64,000 bases of DNA from Melanocharis versteri (lineage: Eukaryota; Chordata; Aves; Passeriformes; Melanocharitidae): positions 1,974,213 through 2,038,212 of the forward strand of contig VZTG01004578.1 of the NCBI GenBank assembly GCA_013397845.1, read 5' to 3'. This document shows, piece by piece, positions 1-12,842 of this stretch. Position 1 is the stretch's first letter; the number at the start of each line of letters is the position of its first letter. The notes beneath the pieces are model-generated. The model had not been told where the DNA came from. It ran no database searches and was given only the letters and a program-made list of their open reading frames with translations. The position numbers were made by a program, and so were the translations under genes.

Positions 1-165
1 TTCGGAGGACACACATCCACATGGGGATGACAAGGGGCAACAGATATAATTTGCACAGGAGAGGTTTCATCTTGACAAAAGAAAGATTTTTCTTTTTTTT
101 TTTTAGTGAGAGCAGCCATTCACTGGAACAACCTTCCCAGGGACATGGCAGAAAAATTGTTAGGC
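1..165 (+). mobile_element. CR1 LINE 3' remnant (old, truncated by window edge)
   Basis: The order of phrases resembles the 3' untranslated part of avian CR1 elements in sense orientation: a 'gacaaggggcaacagatat' block, then a degraded 'gaaagatttttc' stretch expanded by a poly-T run, then 'ggaacaaccttcccaggga', which corresponds to the CR1 'ggaacaggctgcccaggga' phrase. The terminal ATTCTATG-like repeat is missing and similarity fades after about position 165. No coding capacity remains. The family assignment is by recall; the divergence suggests an old copy. Confidence 0.7.
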
Positions 166-3100
166 TTTTTGTTCATTTTGCTTTCTGGAGCGAGAGTGCC
201 CTGTAATACAACTGGAAAGATCTTGGGATATGCCTTTACTTTCACTTGAAGTGAAAGTAAAATTCATAGTCACAAACCCAGCATAGTGAATCTGGGAAAA
301 GCAAGGCATATTACTTTAAATAGTTGCAGGAACATCAAAACAGGCTTATGTGTATATATAAAGACATCTTACAAGAAGACATCCTCTTTCACTAGATAAA
401 TAATAATAATAAAAAATTAAAAAAAAAAAAGACACCTGAAATATTTGCTAATCTGAAATTAGTCTAATTTAATTGTAACTGGCCCCATTTCCAAGCATGA
501 GGTTCAGCAATACCAACTTATGAAAACCAGTAATAAGGTATTAACCGGCCCATGGTTGTATGTCCATGATCAATTACTAAAAAGTTACCACTTTTCATTA
601 ATACTTACTCATTTTAATACTTTAAACTAAAGTATGTATTACAGGATAGGTAATCATTCATGTAGAATCTGATTGGGGTGTAAGGGTATGTGTTTGGCTT
701 TGAGTAATTCACATGGGTCAACTCTACCTGCAGTGAAACCTTAAATGAACTTGGCTGCACCTAAAGGATCTCTTGACAGCAGATGAAAGCTGGTGGTAAA
801 AGAGACAAAACAACCCCCAAAACATCAGGGAGAAATAAAGGACTCAGGGTTTGAACATAAGAACACCAGGAATGCATCACACCCAAGATTAATGCAAGAC
901 CTTGCTTTATTATACTGAGTTTTGTGCACATTCAAATTTTCAGCACAATTTCAAGTCTCTCATTTCTCACAGTTATCTTTAATCCTTACCCTTTCCAAGA
1001 ATGTTTTTAAGAACATTCCTGGAAAAGAGTATCTTCCTTCTATTTTTCAGTTTCCACTTAGCAACACAGGAGACTTTGAAATATTTATTATTTCTCAGTG
1101 GATTCTTTTCTGTTATTTTTTCCCCTGGATCTCATATAGACTGCCAGCACAAATAAGAAGCTTTGACAACAACTCTCCCAGGCTTCCTCCTGTGTGAATT
1201 ATTAGTTTTAGTTTTAATTTTTATTTTTGTTATTATTGATGAATCTGCTACCTTCCTTTGATTCTTCATATTTCTTTTATTGTAAAAGATGAAGAACAAC
1301 CTATCCAGTCAGCTCAGGAAAGTCAGATGCCATATACCATACTATACATTCTCTTCACTCTGTACTGTAATTAACTTCTTTTTTCAGATTGAAGAGTCCT
1401 TAGTCTGCTTAGCAATTTCTTGCACAGAAGCTGAATGATATCTTCAAGCTTTCTTGTCTGAAGCTTTTACGTATCTACTGTCACTTCAAATGCCTTTGTC
1501 AATTATATCTGAGGTATTTTAATCCATGAACTAATGCTGACAAGTCTTTTTTTTTTTTATTGCTCAGCCAGTGCTGACTGAGTGATTCTTTCAAATATTG
1601 AAGGACTCTTCCTTCATGAGATCACATGACAACATTTTTGGAATGTATTCTTTAAACTCATCAGAGACTACCTGGATGAAAATTCAACCCTCTGCCAGTT
1701 TTTAAAAGGCAAATACTTCCATCTGCTCCAGATCCTGCCCACCTCACCAACTGTAGTCTTGCTTAAAACATTATCCTACTATGATATAAATTAGACATAA
1801 TCCATTGAATTACATGTATTGTAGTAAGTCCACTGATATTAAACTGGACAATGATCTGGGTTTTGTTCATAATATATACCACAACTTCAGTATCTTAAAA
1901 GATACAGTATAAATGTTGTAATATTAATACATTTATGTTTGCCATTTGTAGCTATGTAAAACAGTCAGAGCTTCAGTAAGTGTTGCGCTGTTGTGTTCTG
2001 AGTTTTTATTGTGTGAATGTCCTTAATCTCAAGATTATGACTAGCTCATTTAAACTCCTGCCTCATAATGGTAATTTAATGTCTGTGCTGCACTGAAAAT
2101 ATCCAGTATGAATGAACTAATGAATATTAAAAATGTAATCAATTACTGAAGTAGGAAAACTTTACCTTTAGTAGAGCATAATTTTTACACAGCAAAATAC
2201 AGTATGTGGAAAAGGTAACTTAACACTGGAGTACAGGAGAAAAGTTTTATTAAAGCCATTAAAGTTCCATCTCCTCTTACTGCAGTGAAAAGAATCAAAA
2301 ACACAACCTCCTTTTGTCTAGGAAAAAAAAAGAAAAAAAAGACTGAAAAGCATGCTTGGATCTATGGAATGGAGAGTTGATGGACAGGTAAAAGAGGAGT
2401 TGGAAGCTAAAAGAAAAGAATATATTAAGTATCAAGAGACTGCAGGGGAGAATGTGAAGGACATACTGAAAAGAAAATGTTCCTGCACCAATACTTTGTG
2501 ATTGTAACAAAAGTAAATATCTGGCTTTTAAGAATGAAGAGGTCATATAAAATATTAGTTTGTTTTGCTTATATATTTGAAGGATGCAATTATGTATTTC
2601 TATTTCCTGAGTTCTCCTAGATTTGTCTGCCTGCCTGAAAAAGAAGTAGTCGTTCTATAACCCAGAATGGCACACAACGAATCACGTAATGTTAGGAATT
2701 TGTCATTTCAAATAACAAAAAGAATCTATGGAAGGAGTTTTAGAAATCACCTTATGCCTGAATGAGAGAGAAAAGGAAGGAACTTGGTCAACTTACAACT
2801 GAGGGGTTTTTCACTTTCTTCATTCTGGAAGGTTGCTGTTCTGTCATAGGCAGCATGCTGAGGACCTCATTTCTTTCCATACCTCATTACTTAACATCTT
2901 TTTTTTTAAACTAAGCCTTGTATACCAGGTGTGGCAAATCAGTTTTAAATGATTTAATGTCTGGAAGATAAAGGATATAAAATTTATTACACCCATGACG
3001 GCAAGCACGTGTAAGCATATCTTTTGTAAATGGCACAGATAAGCCGATTGAACTAAACGGGGAAATTTAGGATTTGCATCAGTTTCTATGAGAAAAGGTT

Positions 3101-6100
3101 AGATCCTTTTTTTCTCATAACTAGTTTTTGTTTAGTTTCATCACAGTGGCTCTTTTGCTTATCATGAGTTCATAAATGCTATGCACTATGTAACCAAGAA
3201 TGGGACAGGCCCTATTGAAACATGTCAGAAAGTTTGTTTCTTTTCATTTGCCCAAACGTTATTCTGGAGTCAGAACAGTCACTGCAGCCATTGGTATTGT
3301 GCCAGAATAAATCTGAATAAACTGATGAGATTTAACTGAAGGTTTTTTAAGGCAGTGAGTCCATTAGTCTAACACAAATCTGCAGAGAGATTTGCAGATT
3401 CATCTGTCTTTGAATTAAAGGAAGAAAGGAAGCAGACAAAAGAGAAAGTTATATAGCTAAAATTAGATATGATGACAGATAGCAAATCTCTAGCCTTTAT
3501 CAAATGGTTTAAACCTCTTTCCTGATGATATTTAGGCGATAAAGATAACTCTCTGCCTTGAGAGCAAAATTATGAATGCATTGTGTGGGAGGATTATGCT
3601 GGAAGTCTGGCATCTACTTGATAACCTCATGAAATTCTGCCAGATCTGTCCTGCTCAATACTGACCAGGCATGAGAGGACTATAGTTTCATTTTCAGGAA
3701 TGGATTCTAGGGACTTAGCTTATGCTGAATTTAATTTTTTTTTTTATTTTATTCTTTCCCTTATTTCCCCCCACTCTGGCAGTTAAAAGCAAGGAAAACG
3801 GAACATATGTTTTCGCCGTACGCATTTTCAAAACTGTACAATTATTCAACCAGTTGAAGTCTGTAGGGTGATTTCCTCTGAAGAAGAAATAGTCACATTT
3901 TTAGAAAATTTTTCAGAAATGTCAAATGGAAACCTTTTTTTGATAGGCTGTTCTGGAGCAATAAGCAGGAAAAAAAGAAAATCCCAAGAAAGACAAATAT
4001 AAAGAAAATAAAAACCCAACTGAAATTTGTGCTTATTGTGGCAAAGACTGTTGTTATGTCAAGTCACAGTAGATGGTGCTGATGGTCTGGAAGGCATAAA
4101 TTCATTCTTTTGGGTAATACTCTGATGAGGTAGTTTTATAGAAAAATAGATAAATAAGCAATATTTGGTGTAAGTAACAATCAACTCTATTTACTATTCA
4201 CATATTGTCATTACTACATCTGATATTCACTGGATTTTAATTGATTCAGCTGGTATTAATGAGGATGTCCTACTACTCATGCTTCCCTAAGAGACAATTT
4301 TTTACTAGAGGAAGGCATCAGTGGGAAAATTATTGTTATTACCTAGAGTAATAGATGGAAACAGGGAGAGATATTTTTTATATATGAAGGGAACTGTGTG
4401 TAGTTTGATGAGAAAACTGAAAAACATATTGATAGTAGCATTAACTCTGCTGGTGCCTTGTGTGTTCTTACTGCTGTTCTTTGGATTGTGCAGCTGATTT
4501 GGTCTGACAGAAAGGGATCTCTCCCACGTTTGCTGTGCCATAAAAATGCTGAAAACATCCTGCTGAGCTAGCCAGTTGGTAATAGCATCACTGGATATTT
4601 GCTGTGGTCCCATCGTATTAATTGCATCTTCTATCCTGAGATGATGACAAGGGAAAAACCTCCTTGAAATCAAGTTAGATTGGCTGCAGACTTATATTTA
4701 CAGCTCAGTGAAACTGAGTGAAACGTTCAACCTAAAGGCAAAAACTACCTTCTGGAACACACAACACAAGTAAAAAATAGTAACATATGCAGGAGTAACT
4801 ATGAATACCTACATAGAATTTATGCTGGCAGATACTATATAGTTCACTTTCTAAGTAAAATATATGAATATAAGAAATTACTGCACAAGTGTTTCAAAAA
4901 ATATTAATGGTTGTCATAGCTGTTATTGTTTTATGTCATAGGGTTATTCCAAATAAGAAATTTAAACAGCAGAAATCGATTAGCTGAGTGAAATGACTCT
5001 GCTAGACTTTATTTCATTGTTAGATCAAAAATGAAATACCTTTTCTGCCTGAGACCCATTATAAGTAACAGATAACAGCTAGATTTTATGAGTAACTTTT
5101 TCCTTATCTCCTTTCTGGAGCTGACCAAAGCCAAACTCCTGACCAATACATCAGCAGGATTTAAAGTCCTCTTAACTCACAGAAAAGAGTGTTCTAATTA
5201 TGGAGATAAACTGTACTCTAGCATGGGTCTTTCACCTGTGCAACTTCTTGCACTGTTCATGAACTCTGGCAAGTAATTGCTCAGGTTTTACCTTGATAGG
5301 AATTGAAATGTAAAAAGAAACCCTCCTTTTTTTGTGTTATCAGTCAGGTTGTGATAGAAATGTGAAGGTTTTATTTCATGTCACATTTGTCTGTTACTTC
5401 AGCTTGCTTTTTTTCGGTTTTCTTTTCATTTTTCCCCTGGAAGGAAGCACCGTGTAAGTAGGGGAACTAGATTAGGACTCTGGAGATCGGTCCCCCACCT
5501 TTTGTGAGACTTTCAGTGTCTAAAACTCTTAACTCCCAGCCTCACTCCCAACCTTTCTGCACTTTTCCCTTGCTGGCTGTTGTGTTGTTAAGTCATTCAG
5601 TTCAGGAATTTGAAATCTATGAATGCAAAGTACCAAATAACTCCGTGATAATAGTAAAATCCAGTACACTGTAAGACCCACAGCTATCGCTTTGGTAAGA
5701 CATCTGTATGTCTTAAGTCCATGCACATTTGCTGCAGTGCTTTAACTATTAAAGACAATAAAGCTGAAAGCGGGTCGTATATTATATGAAGTAATACTTC
5801 CTCTACACTTGCCTTCTGAGAGTGATGAAAGCTATTAACTTTGTGTGTGAATGTCATTTAAATTTTGCATTCCTTTTTTTCTCCCCAGTGATCAACAGTA
5901 AATTAAACCACTCCTTGGCTTGTTTTTACAGATGAAGAGAGAATTGAAGGCAGTGCATGAGGGAGCTTTTTATTCCTTAAGACCTCACAAAAGCCAATTT
6001 CAGTGGAATGAACCTTCTAAAAGAACAGTAACAGAACATTTAAAATGTGTTCCTCTACAACTCTATCTGTAGTTTCTTAATCTAATTTTATGAGGATGTT

Positions 6101-6444
6101 ATTACGTTTGTACATATATGAGAATAAATGGATTCAAAATGACACAGACTTTGCTCTCTCTTCTCGGCTAGTTGTATTATTTTTAAATTAATTAAATACA
6201 GTGACAGCCACTAAGCCTGTCTGTGATATTGTGTCTTTGTCAGCAGTTTACTTATGGTTCTCCTATTTAATTAAATGGGAAACAGTGAGTGGCTGATGCA
6301 CTGCTATGCACGGTATGTAGGACAAACCACACCTGCCACTGTGTATAAAATCTGCTTAATGCACATGATGAAAGCACACATGCATGTAGCATATGTGCAC
6401 GTGTGTAGAAATTGTGAAGAGTTAATTCCTTGCCAAGGTATTTG
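166..6444. other. Unique AT-rich non-coding DNA
   Basis: No coding exon, RNA gene or recognisable interspersed repeat was found. The stretch holds short A/T runs (for example near 418-430, 1548-1558 and 2325-2340) and a near-perfect palindrome at 235-261, annotated separately. Open frames here are short and look like chance in AT-rich DNA. Confidence 0.6.
235..261. repeat. 27-bp palindrome with IRF/PRDM1-like half sites
   Basis: Two 13-bp arms (235-247 and 249-261) are perfect reverse complements around one G at 248. Each arm contains AAGTGAAAGT or its complement, which resembles the GAAAGTGAAAGT-type core bound by PRDM1 and IRF proteins. The symmetry is directly visible; any regulatory role is inference. 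Confidence 0.75.
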
Positions 6445-6626
6445 CAGCTCTTCTTTCTTTTTCAACACACTAGCCCTTATCTTGCATTTTCTTCAGTTTG
6501 TTTACAGAATTTTTAGTCTGCTTGCTCTGGCTTAAGAATCTCCTGAGCAAGCAGACTGAAAATTCAGTAAACAAGCTGAAGAAAACTTGAGATAAGGTGT
6601 GAAATATCCAGAAGAAACAGGAGCTG
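6445..6626. repeat. Long fold-back inverted repeat (hairpin)
   Basis: The inner arms are 6475-6527 and 6545-6597, 53 nt each. They are reverse complements at 46 of 53 positions around a 17-nt loop (6528-6544). Three of the seven mismatches are U over G in a plus-strand transcript, so they would be wobble pairs. A weaker inverted match continues outward to CAGCTC at 6445-6450 and GAGCTG at 6621-6626, with small bulges. There are no obvious target-site duplications or transposase. It could be a miniature fold-back transposon, a small-RNA precursor, or a local inverted duplication. Confidence 0.85.
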
Positions 6627-8520
6627 TACAGTTCAGAAGACTGAACTAAACTTTCAACATCATGGATTTTACACAGTACGCAAAATATTTTTCCTTATAA
6701 TGTATACAAGTTCTACCACTCAGCTATTTTCTTAACATGTATATTAAATACTAACAACCCTAAAATGTTGATATCTGCAAAAATTTGACCTCCCCACTGA
6801 ACATTGCTCACCATCTGCTTTACATCTTCACTTTGTATATCCTATTGTCTACAATTAAGCTTACCACTGTACCACAATACTTTTCTGTTTCAATTGCATC
6901 TCAGGGTCTGCATCTCAGTTTATTTTTGGCCTGGAAACCAATGAAGTGGTAGCATAGTGCATTGGTATTTTCTGATTCAGTCTCCAATTTCAGTTTTCTT
7001 TTCCCTTCTCTGCATGAAGGGGAGCAAAAGTTTTTTTTCTCCCTTTTTCTTCGACACCTTCCCATACCCCCACTAAAAAGGCTGAGGTAAATGATAGTTC
7101 CCACATCTCCTTTTTAAAAAATGCCACTGAAATTAGCAATGCTGAAAAACCTCCCTAACTGCCATTAATGCATTCTGAAAATGCAAGCACCTAACAATGA
7201 AACAGTTGCTTCTGTGTGCAGACTTCTATATGCACCCTCAAGTCCAGCCTTGGCCAAGACCTGAAATGGTTTCTGAATAATACATTTGTCTCTCAGGGAA
7301 CACCGTTCTATTTTGGAACAGAAGAAGCCACGTGAACTTATCACACTGCCCCTTCCTTCACAATTCTTTTGCTGCTTGACATGTCCCCTAGGCAGATTGT
7401 GTGAGACAGACCTTTCCTCTCTAAGATTCTGCCATTTTTGGCAGCCTTCTGACATATACTCTATTCATTGCCTGCATTTACTGGATCTCAGCTGAACCAT
7501 TCTCAACTGCCCATATTTTGCTGCTACATTCCTCATCCCGCTATCACCCAGCTCTGTAACTCTGTCTTGTGTAGCAAAATATTCTCACTTGTGAAAAAGA
7601 ATGGTATGAAAAGGAGCATAAACAGACTTTCCCTTAAATTTTTACATAACTCACTTGTGTAAGAGCCTGGGGTGAGGTAAGAGGTGCGAACACATGCCCT
7701 GTGGGCGATATTCCAGCCTCCAGGCTGGAATTATGACAAGGACATTTAGACAGCCTGCTTGACAGACTGGTTCAACAAGTCTCTTTAAATGCAAGTAGAG
7801 CTTTTGAATCATCCTACAAGATTTTCTCTTTTTTTCCAGATCACGCTCTATATTTAAATATTTATTGCTGATCTCTCTGTCCTGCTTTCCTTCCCCAGGT
7901 TTTGTCTGAGCATCCTGTCCTTTATCACTGAAAGTGAACATATGCACTAAGCATGTGTAGACCTTCTGGACAGTTCTGGTAATTCTAAATAAAAGAAGTC
8001 TTCATATTTAACAAGTAGTGCACATTTCTGTACAATTTTTATCTCTAGTGTTGAAATTGTAAAACTCATTATGCTGAGATATTGTGAATGTCAAAAGGAA
8101 ATTATATTAGAGAAAAGATTAGACAGATTTAGGGAGGATAGTACACATGTAGCTAGTAAACAAGGCAGAGGCACAGTTTCTTGTTTAGAAAGGCCTCAAA
8201 CTTTTGAACAATTGCAAAAGTCAAGTTGTTCCAAGGGACAGTTCATTCTGAGCTTTCTGCTGGTTTTCTTTTTTTCACTCAATAGCCTAATAGAAAATTT
8301 TGCAATATTTTGCATGATGAAGTGTTTACTTAAGACTTGTTCAACAAAGAAAGCATGAAAATTAATTTTTAAAGAGGGCATTTTATTGTTAAGTTTAGTA
8401 AATCTAGGCCATATTTCAAAGATTTACTATAAAAACTACAAGTGACACTTATTTTAAATATAGAAGCTTAGTTTAATAAAAATTAAAACAGAATTTGCTA
8501 TACAGTATCCATAGATGCAG

Positions 8521-8534
8521 ATATATATATATAT
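8521..8534. repeat. (AT)7 microsatellite
   Basis: Seven uninterrupted AT units are directly visible. Confidence 0.9.
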
Positions 8535-11500
8535 CTGGGTCTGTGAAGGCTACATAAATGGATACATCATGCATAAAAAATGAGATTTGTTTTCCCATTA
8601 CTCATTATAAAGCAGTGTTGTCTAATGGAAATAAACTAGGTTAGTAAACTGCTTCTTCAGCAATTTACCTTCACAGTTGATTCCAGCTGCAACAAAAAGA
8701 TAAATAATATACAAACATTTCCAGATAGCCAAATTACAAGCAATTTAGATTTTTCTCCTTTAGAATTGTATATCACGTTTGTAAGACCTTTCTTCCAGTT
8801 CACAGTCTTCTGTTGTAACTCCTTTTGGCAAAAGTTGTTGCAACCTTAGTGCCTTGCTAGAAAAATTACACAGAGGACATTTCTCCTCTAGAAAATGAGT
8901 TAGTGTTTTGACCTTGTTTTATTTATCTACGTCTTTTTATAAAATGTTTTCAGTATGGTCACGTAATTAAACCCAGAGATCATGACCTGTATGACCACTT
9001 GTATTTTCAAAACAGTAGCAGAAAAATTCAAGCTGAACTTATTATCTGTATAGTTTGTATAAAAATGTGCATCCTAGGAAAACTCATTGGACATACTGTT
9101 TTAAAATATTTTGAGAATAAGGTCTTAATTTATGAAAGCTTTCAAACCACAGGCACTTTATAATACGGTGTATAAAAGTCTTCTCATTCCTACTGAGGAA
9201 GTTTTATTAATTGTAGGCTTATAAATGTACATTTGAGACACAATGCTAGGTACTTCTGAGACACTTATGTATTTGAAGGATAATTTATGTGACAATTAGA
9301 TGACTATGTGCGTAACCACTACCTCCACAACCTTGCTTTATGCACTTAGACGTAGAAAGTGATGACACAGAACTCCTTTCCCTCCTTAAAACTTGCATGA
9401 CTCAGGTTATAATAATTTCAATAAATGCTGTCCAAATCACTCTCCAAAACAGGGTTGCCATCATGCATACTGGGAGAATTCCCTCTGCTAAGAACAGTCA
9501 TCAGTCCATGCTGTTACCTGAGCATTTCCCTGGAATTTTTGGGAAGATTGCTATTTGTCCATACATACAGTAAGTAAAGCCAGCCCTACATCTTGCGTCC
9601 AAGTCCTGATCAGTTTGCTAAGGCAGCTGTAGTCTAAGAAAGCTCCAGAGACCTATCTTTTGGACATAAAATGGAGTTGTAAGATTAGAAACCTTCTACT
9701 CTGAGTGTTTGATATTCCTGGGGGACAAAGAATCCTGAGTTCTGGACCACTTGTGCATTTCATTTACTGATTCTTAATGCAGAAGATAAATAAGTCATCC
9801 CCAAAAGAACAACAAAACCTTGTTCCCTCTTCCTGTCTGAGAACAGCTTAATGTCTGACAATATTCAATTTTCTCTTACGCATCTGCTGACTGCTTGGCT
9901 TATATATCCTTATGCAGCCTTTCTGCTTTAGATATTCTTATACATTCTTTCTACCTGGTGGTACAGCCTCAGCTATACAGATTGAGAAAGATCTCTCTGT
10001 CATGTGAGTTGCTGCTGCTCAAATAGGCCATGATTTTGTGGACAGAACCTTTCCTGGGGTATTTGAGTTGTTATTTTGAGACCCCTCTGAAACTGATGGG
10101 GGACTAGAATAGACATTATTTATATCCTGGGGGAACACCTAAAGATACAATGAAATAAGGGAAAAAATAAAAATTAATTTAAAAAAAAAGGGTTCTTGCT
10201 GCCGTCAAGATTGGTTTGTAAATAATGGAGCAATATTGGACTGTGAATCTCAGTCTCATTTAGTTTTAAGCCCAGACAAGGGCAGGATATCATCCATTCC
10301 CTTTTCTTCTGCATGTAGTGAGGCTTGGCTTAGATGTCCTCCACAGTACTATCTGGTTGTTCAGATTGTCTAAACATGGACAATTCTTCCCATTCAAGTG
10401 ATTTAGGGATTTAGAGGGCAATTTAGATCACCAAAACCTCCTGTAGGGTGTTATATAATATTAGCCATTGGAATAATTGGACCCTTTGCTAAATATTAAA
10501 CCCATGTTTGTGTTTTAACAACTCAATTTACTTTAAGACTGTGCAGAGCATTATTAAAATCTACTCTTCTACTTAATTCCCTCAGGCCTGAGTTATTCCT
10601 ATATATGGAGCTACTGCACTCTGGAAACAGCCACTGTCAGCAAAAACAGCCTATCTGAAACCCTATTAAGCTTCACAAGCCTTAACAGCTTAACAGACCA
10701 CTACAGAACAGAGGTGTGAAGTTTACTGAAGTCCAATTGATTAAAGCCACATGCCAGTCTTAGCTGGAAAGCAAAGAAAAGAGGTATTTATAAATATTTG
10801 GAAAAGTCTTTCAAACAGAGTTGGCAAGTACAGCTTCCTTGAAGATTTCTCTGTCTTTGTTGTATTGGGATAGATCTGTAAGTAATTTAAGATAGTACAG
10901 ATCCATCATTTTCAAAAGTACATCTGGGCTTACAGAAGCTGAGATTCTCACCCTGTGAATTTTAGAGCACAGCAGGGGCTTATTTCGTATCCATAAATTA
11001 CCCTGCTGCGAAGTTAAAATTATTGCCCAACAATCATGCATATTTTTTTAAAGAGAGTGGTATCAATCATTTAGGTTATGATTACAAATTTATCAGAAAT
11101 ACATTTAGCAAAATGTCAGGGTAAACTGACCAGTTAGGGAAGATATTTTGATTTAAGTAGAGCAATTGTCCTTCCTGGAAATTCGAAATAGCATAAGTCC
11201 AGATAAAATTAATGGCAGCCAGAGACTATGATGCAGCATAGTACAGCTTTTCAAAACTCCCGGGTAACTAGGGAAATCCTCTGTTGAAATGCGAGTTTTT
11301 CTTTAATTTCAACTGCTTTTGAATCAGAAGTTGCATTTATATATTTGCATTAAGTGTTGCCATGGGTATCATTTCGTTTGTGGATGAAATGGTGCAGGCC
11401 TTCAGAGAAGAACCTTTCACAGTCACACCTGGTTCTTATCAGACTCAAGATATCTAGCTGGGGGTAGTTGTGAGAGGTGCAGCAGGAAGAAGAACTACCA

Positions 11501-12825
11501 AATGAGATTTTACTTTTAAATTATTAGAATAATATTACTTTGCAGACATGGAGATTTTAGATAAGGGAATATAGAGTGAAGGAACCCTGACAGATATTCT
11601 ACAGTAATTGCTGACTGATAAACTGCCAATGTAAGTGGAAAGCTTTTTCCTTATAAACCTTGTAATAGCTTTCCTTTAATAGACAACTTGCTTTAAAACT
11701 TCCAAAGATATTGCCTGAGAAAGGCCCTAGATGCAAGTTTCTTCCTTTTTTTAATTCTTTTTTTTTGGTGTAATCCATTTTTAAAAGAGTTCAAAACATT
11801 ATCTATGCAATACCAGATATTCAAATAGTGAATTAATATAGTATTGAATCATTATCTGTAATTATTTTGATAACTCTGAAACTGAAGAAGCAACATGGGT
11901 GAAGGTTTGTATTTCATACAAATAATTTGGAATAAAGAAATAGGTTGGAAGTTAAAAGAAATTCCTATTCTGATATTTATGTATCCTATTGTGTTTGGAT
12001 TTTAGTTCTTTAAAAGCTTGGATAGAAGGCATAGATTGGAAAATGAAAATAGTTTGTTACAGTAGCCTCTCTTTATGGAGGTCGAAATAGAAATAGGAAT
12101 GGTCACAAACACCCACTTAAATCCTGCACAAAAAGAAAGAGATGGTGGTTGCTCTGAATTTAAAAGCCTTAAAAGATGATCTCAGAGGTTTCTGCTAATG
12201 CAAGCATGATTCAGCTGGTTGTATTTCCTTTCCAAAAGTTCCTGGGTCTGTGTCTCTTTTATACAATTTAAATTGTGTCACAAATACTATTGGTTAATGT
12301 TAGGCTGATCTGTGATTAATTTTGTTTATGCTAGGAAAATGGTTCTTTACCTGAGGGTGTGTCCTTAAATATTTGTGTCACTGCGTGCAGTGTATACTGA
12401 CATGAACAGTGTAAGTCCTATGAAAGAAAATAATAAGAACAGAGGTTTGAGTTTATTCTGTAAAAACTTTTATTCTTCTCTCCTTTAGAAGTTTTAAGAA
12501 CACAAATTTTGTTTATTTTTCCATTTTGTTTTTAAAGACATAGTTGGATGGAGAACACACATAATTTTGGAAGTACAGAAAAAGAGGAAATTATGATGTT
12601 TGGGTGTGTCCAAACAAGACAGCTTTTGGAAATGGATGCAATTGTTATACACAGATTTCAGCTCAGGTTGCAGAGGGAATATGCTGCATTAAGGTATAGC
12701 AGTGGAGCTAATCATCCTGTCAGAATTTAATGATAACCAAATGTCTTAAATTCTAGATAATGGAGACAAAATCTCTTTTATTTTTGTTTTAGTACTGTCT
12801 CAGGGATTTTTATGTTCCTGGCTAC

Positions 12826-12842
12826 ATAATAATAATAATAAT
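12826..12842. repeat. (AAT)n microsatellite
   Basis: Five to six AAT units in perfect tandem are visible. Confidence 0.9.

Noticed and set aside
4305..4673. 122-codon reverse-strand frame as a gene
   Set aside because: Length is within chance expectation for this window, no domain or start-context support, and the C-terminal part looks like AT-rich noise.
5440..5530. MIR-like SINE (gactctggag... phrase)
   Set aside because: Only a few short matches to the MIR core; no A/B box or consistent alignment, so not supported.
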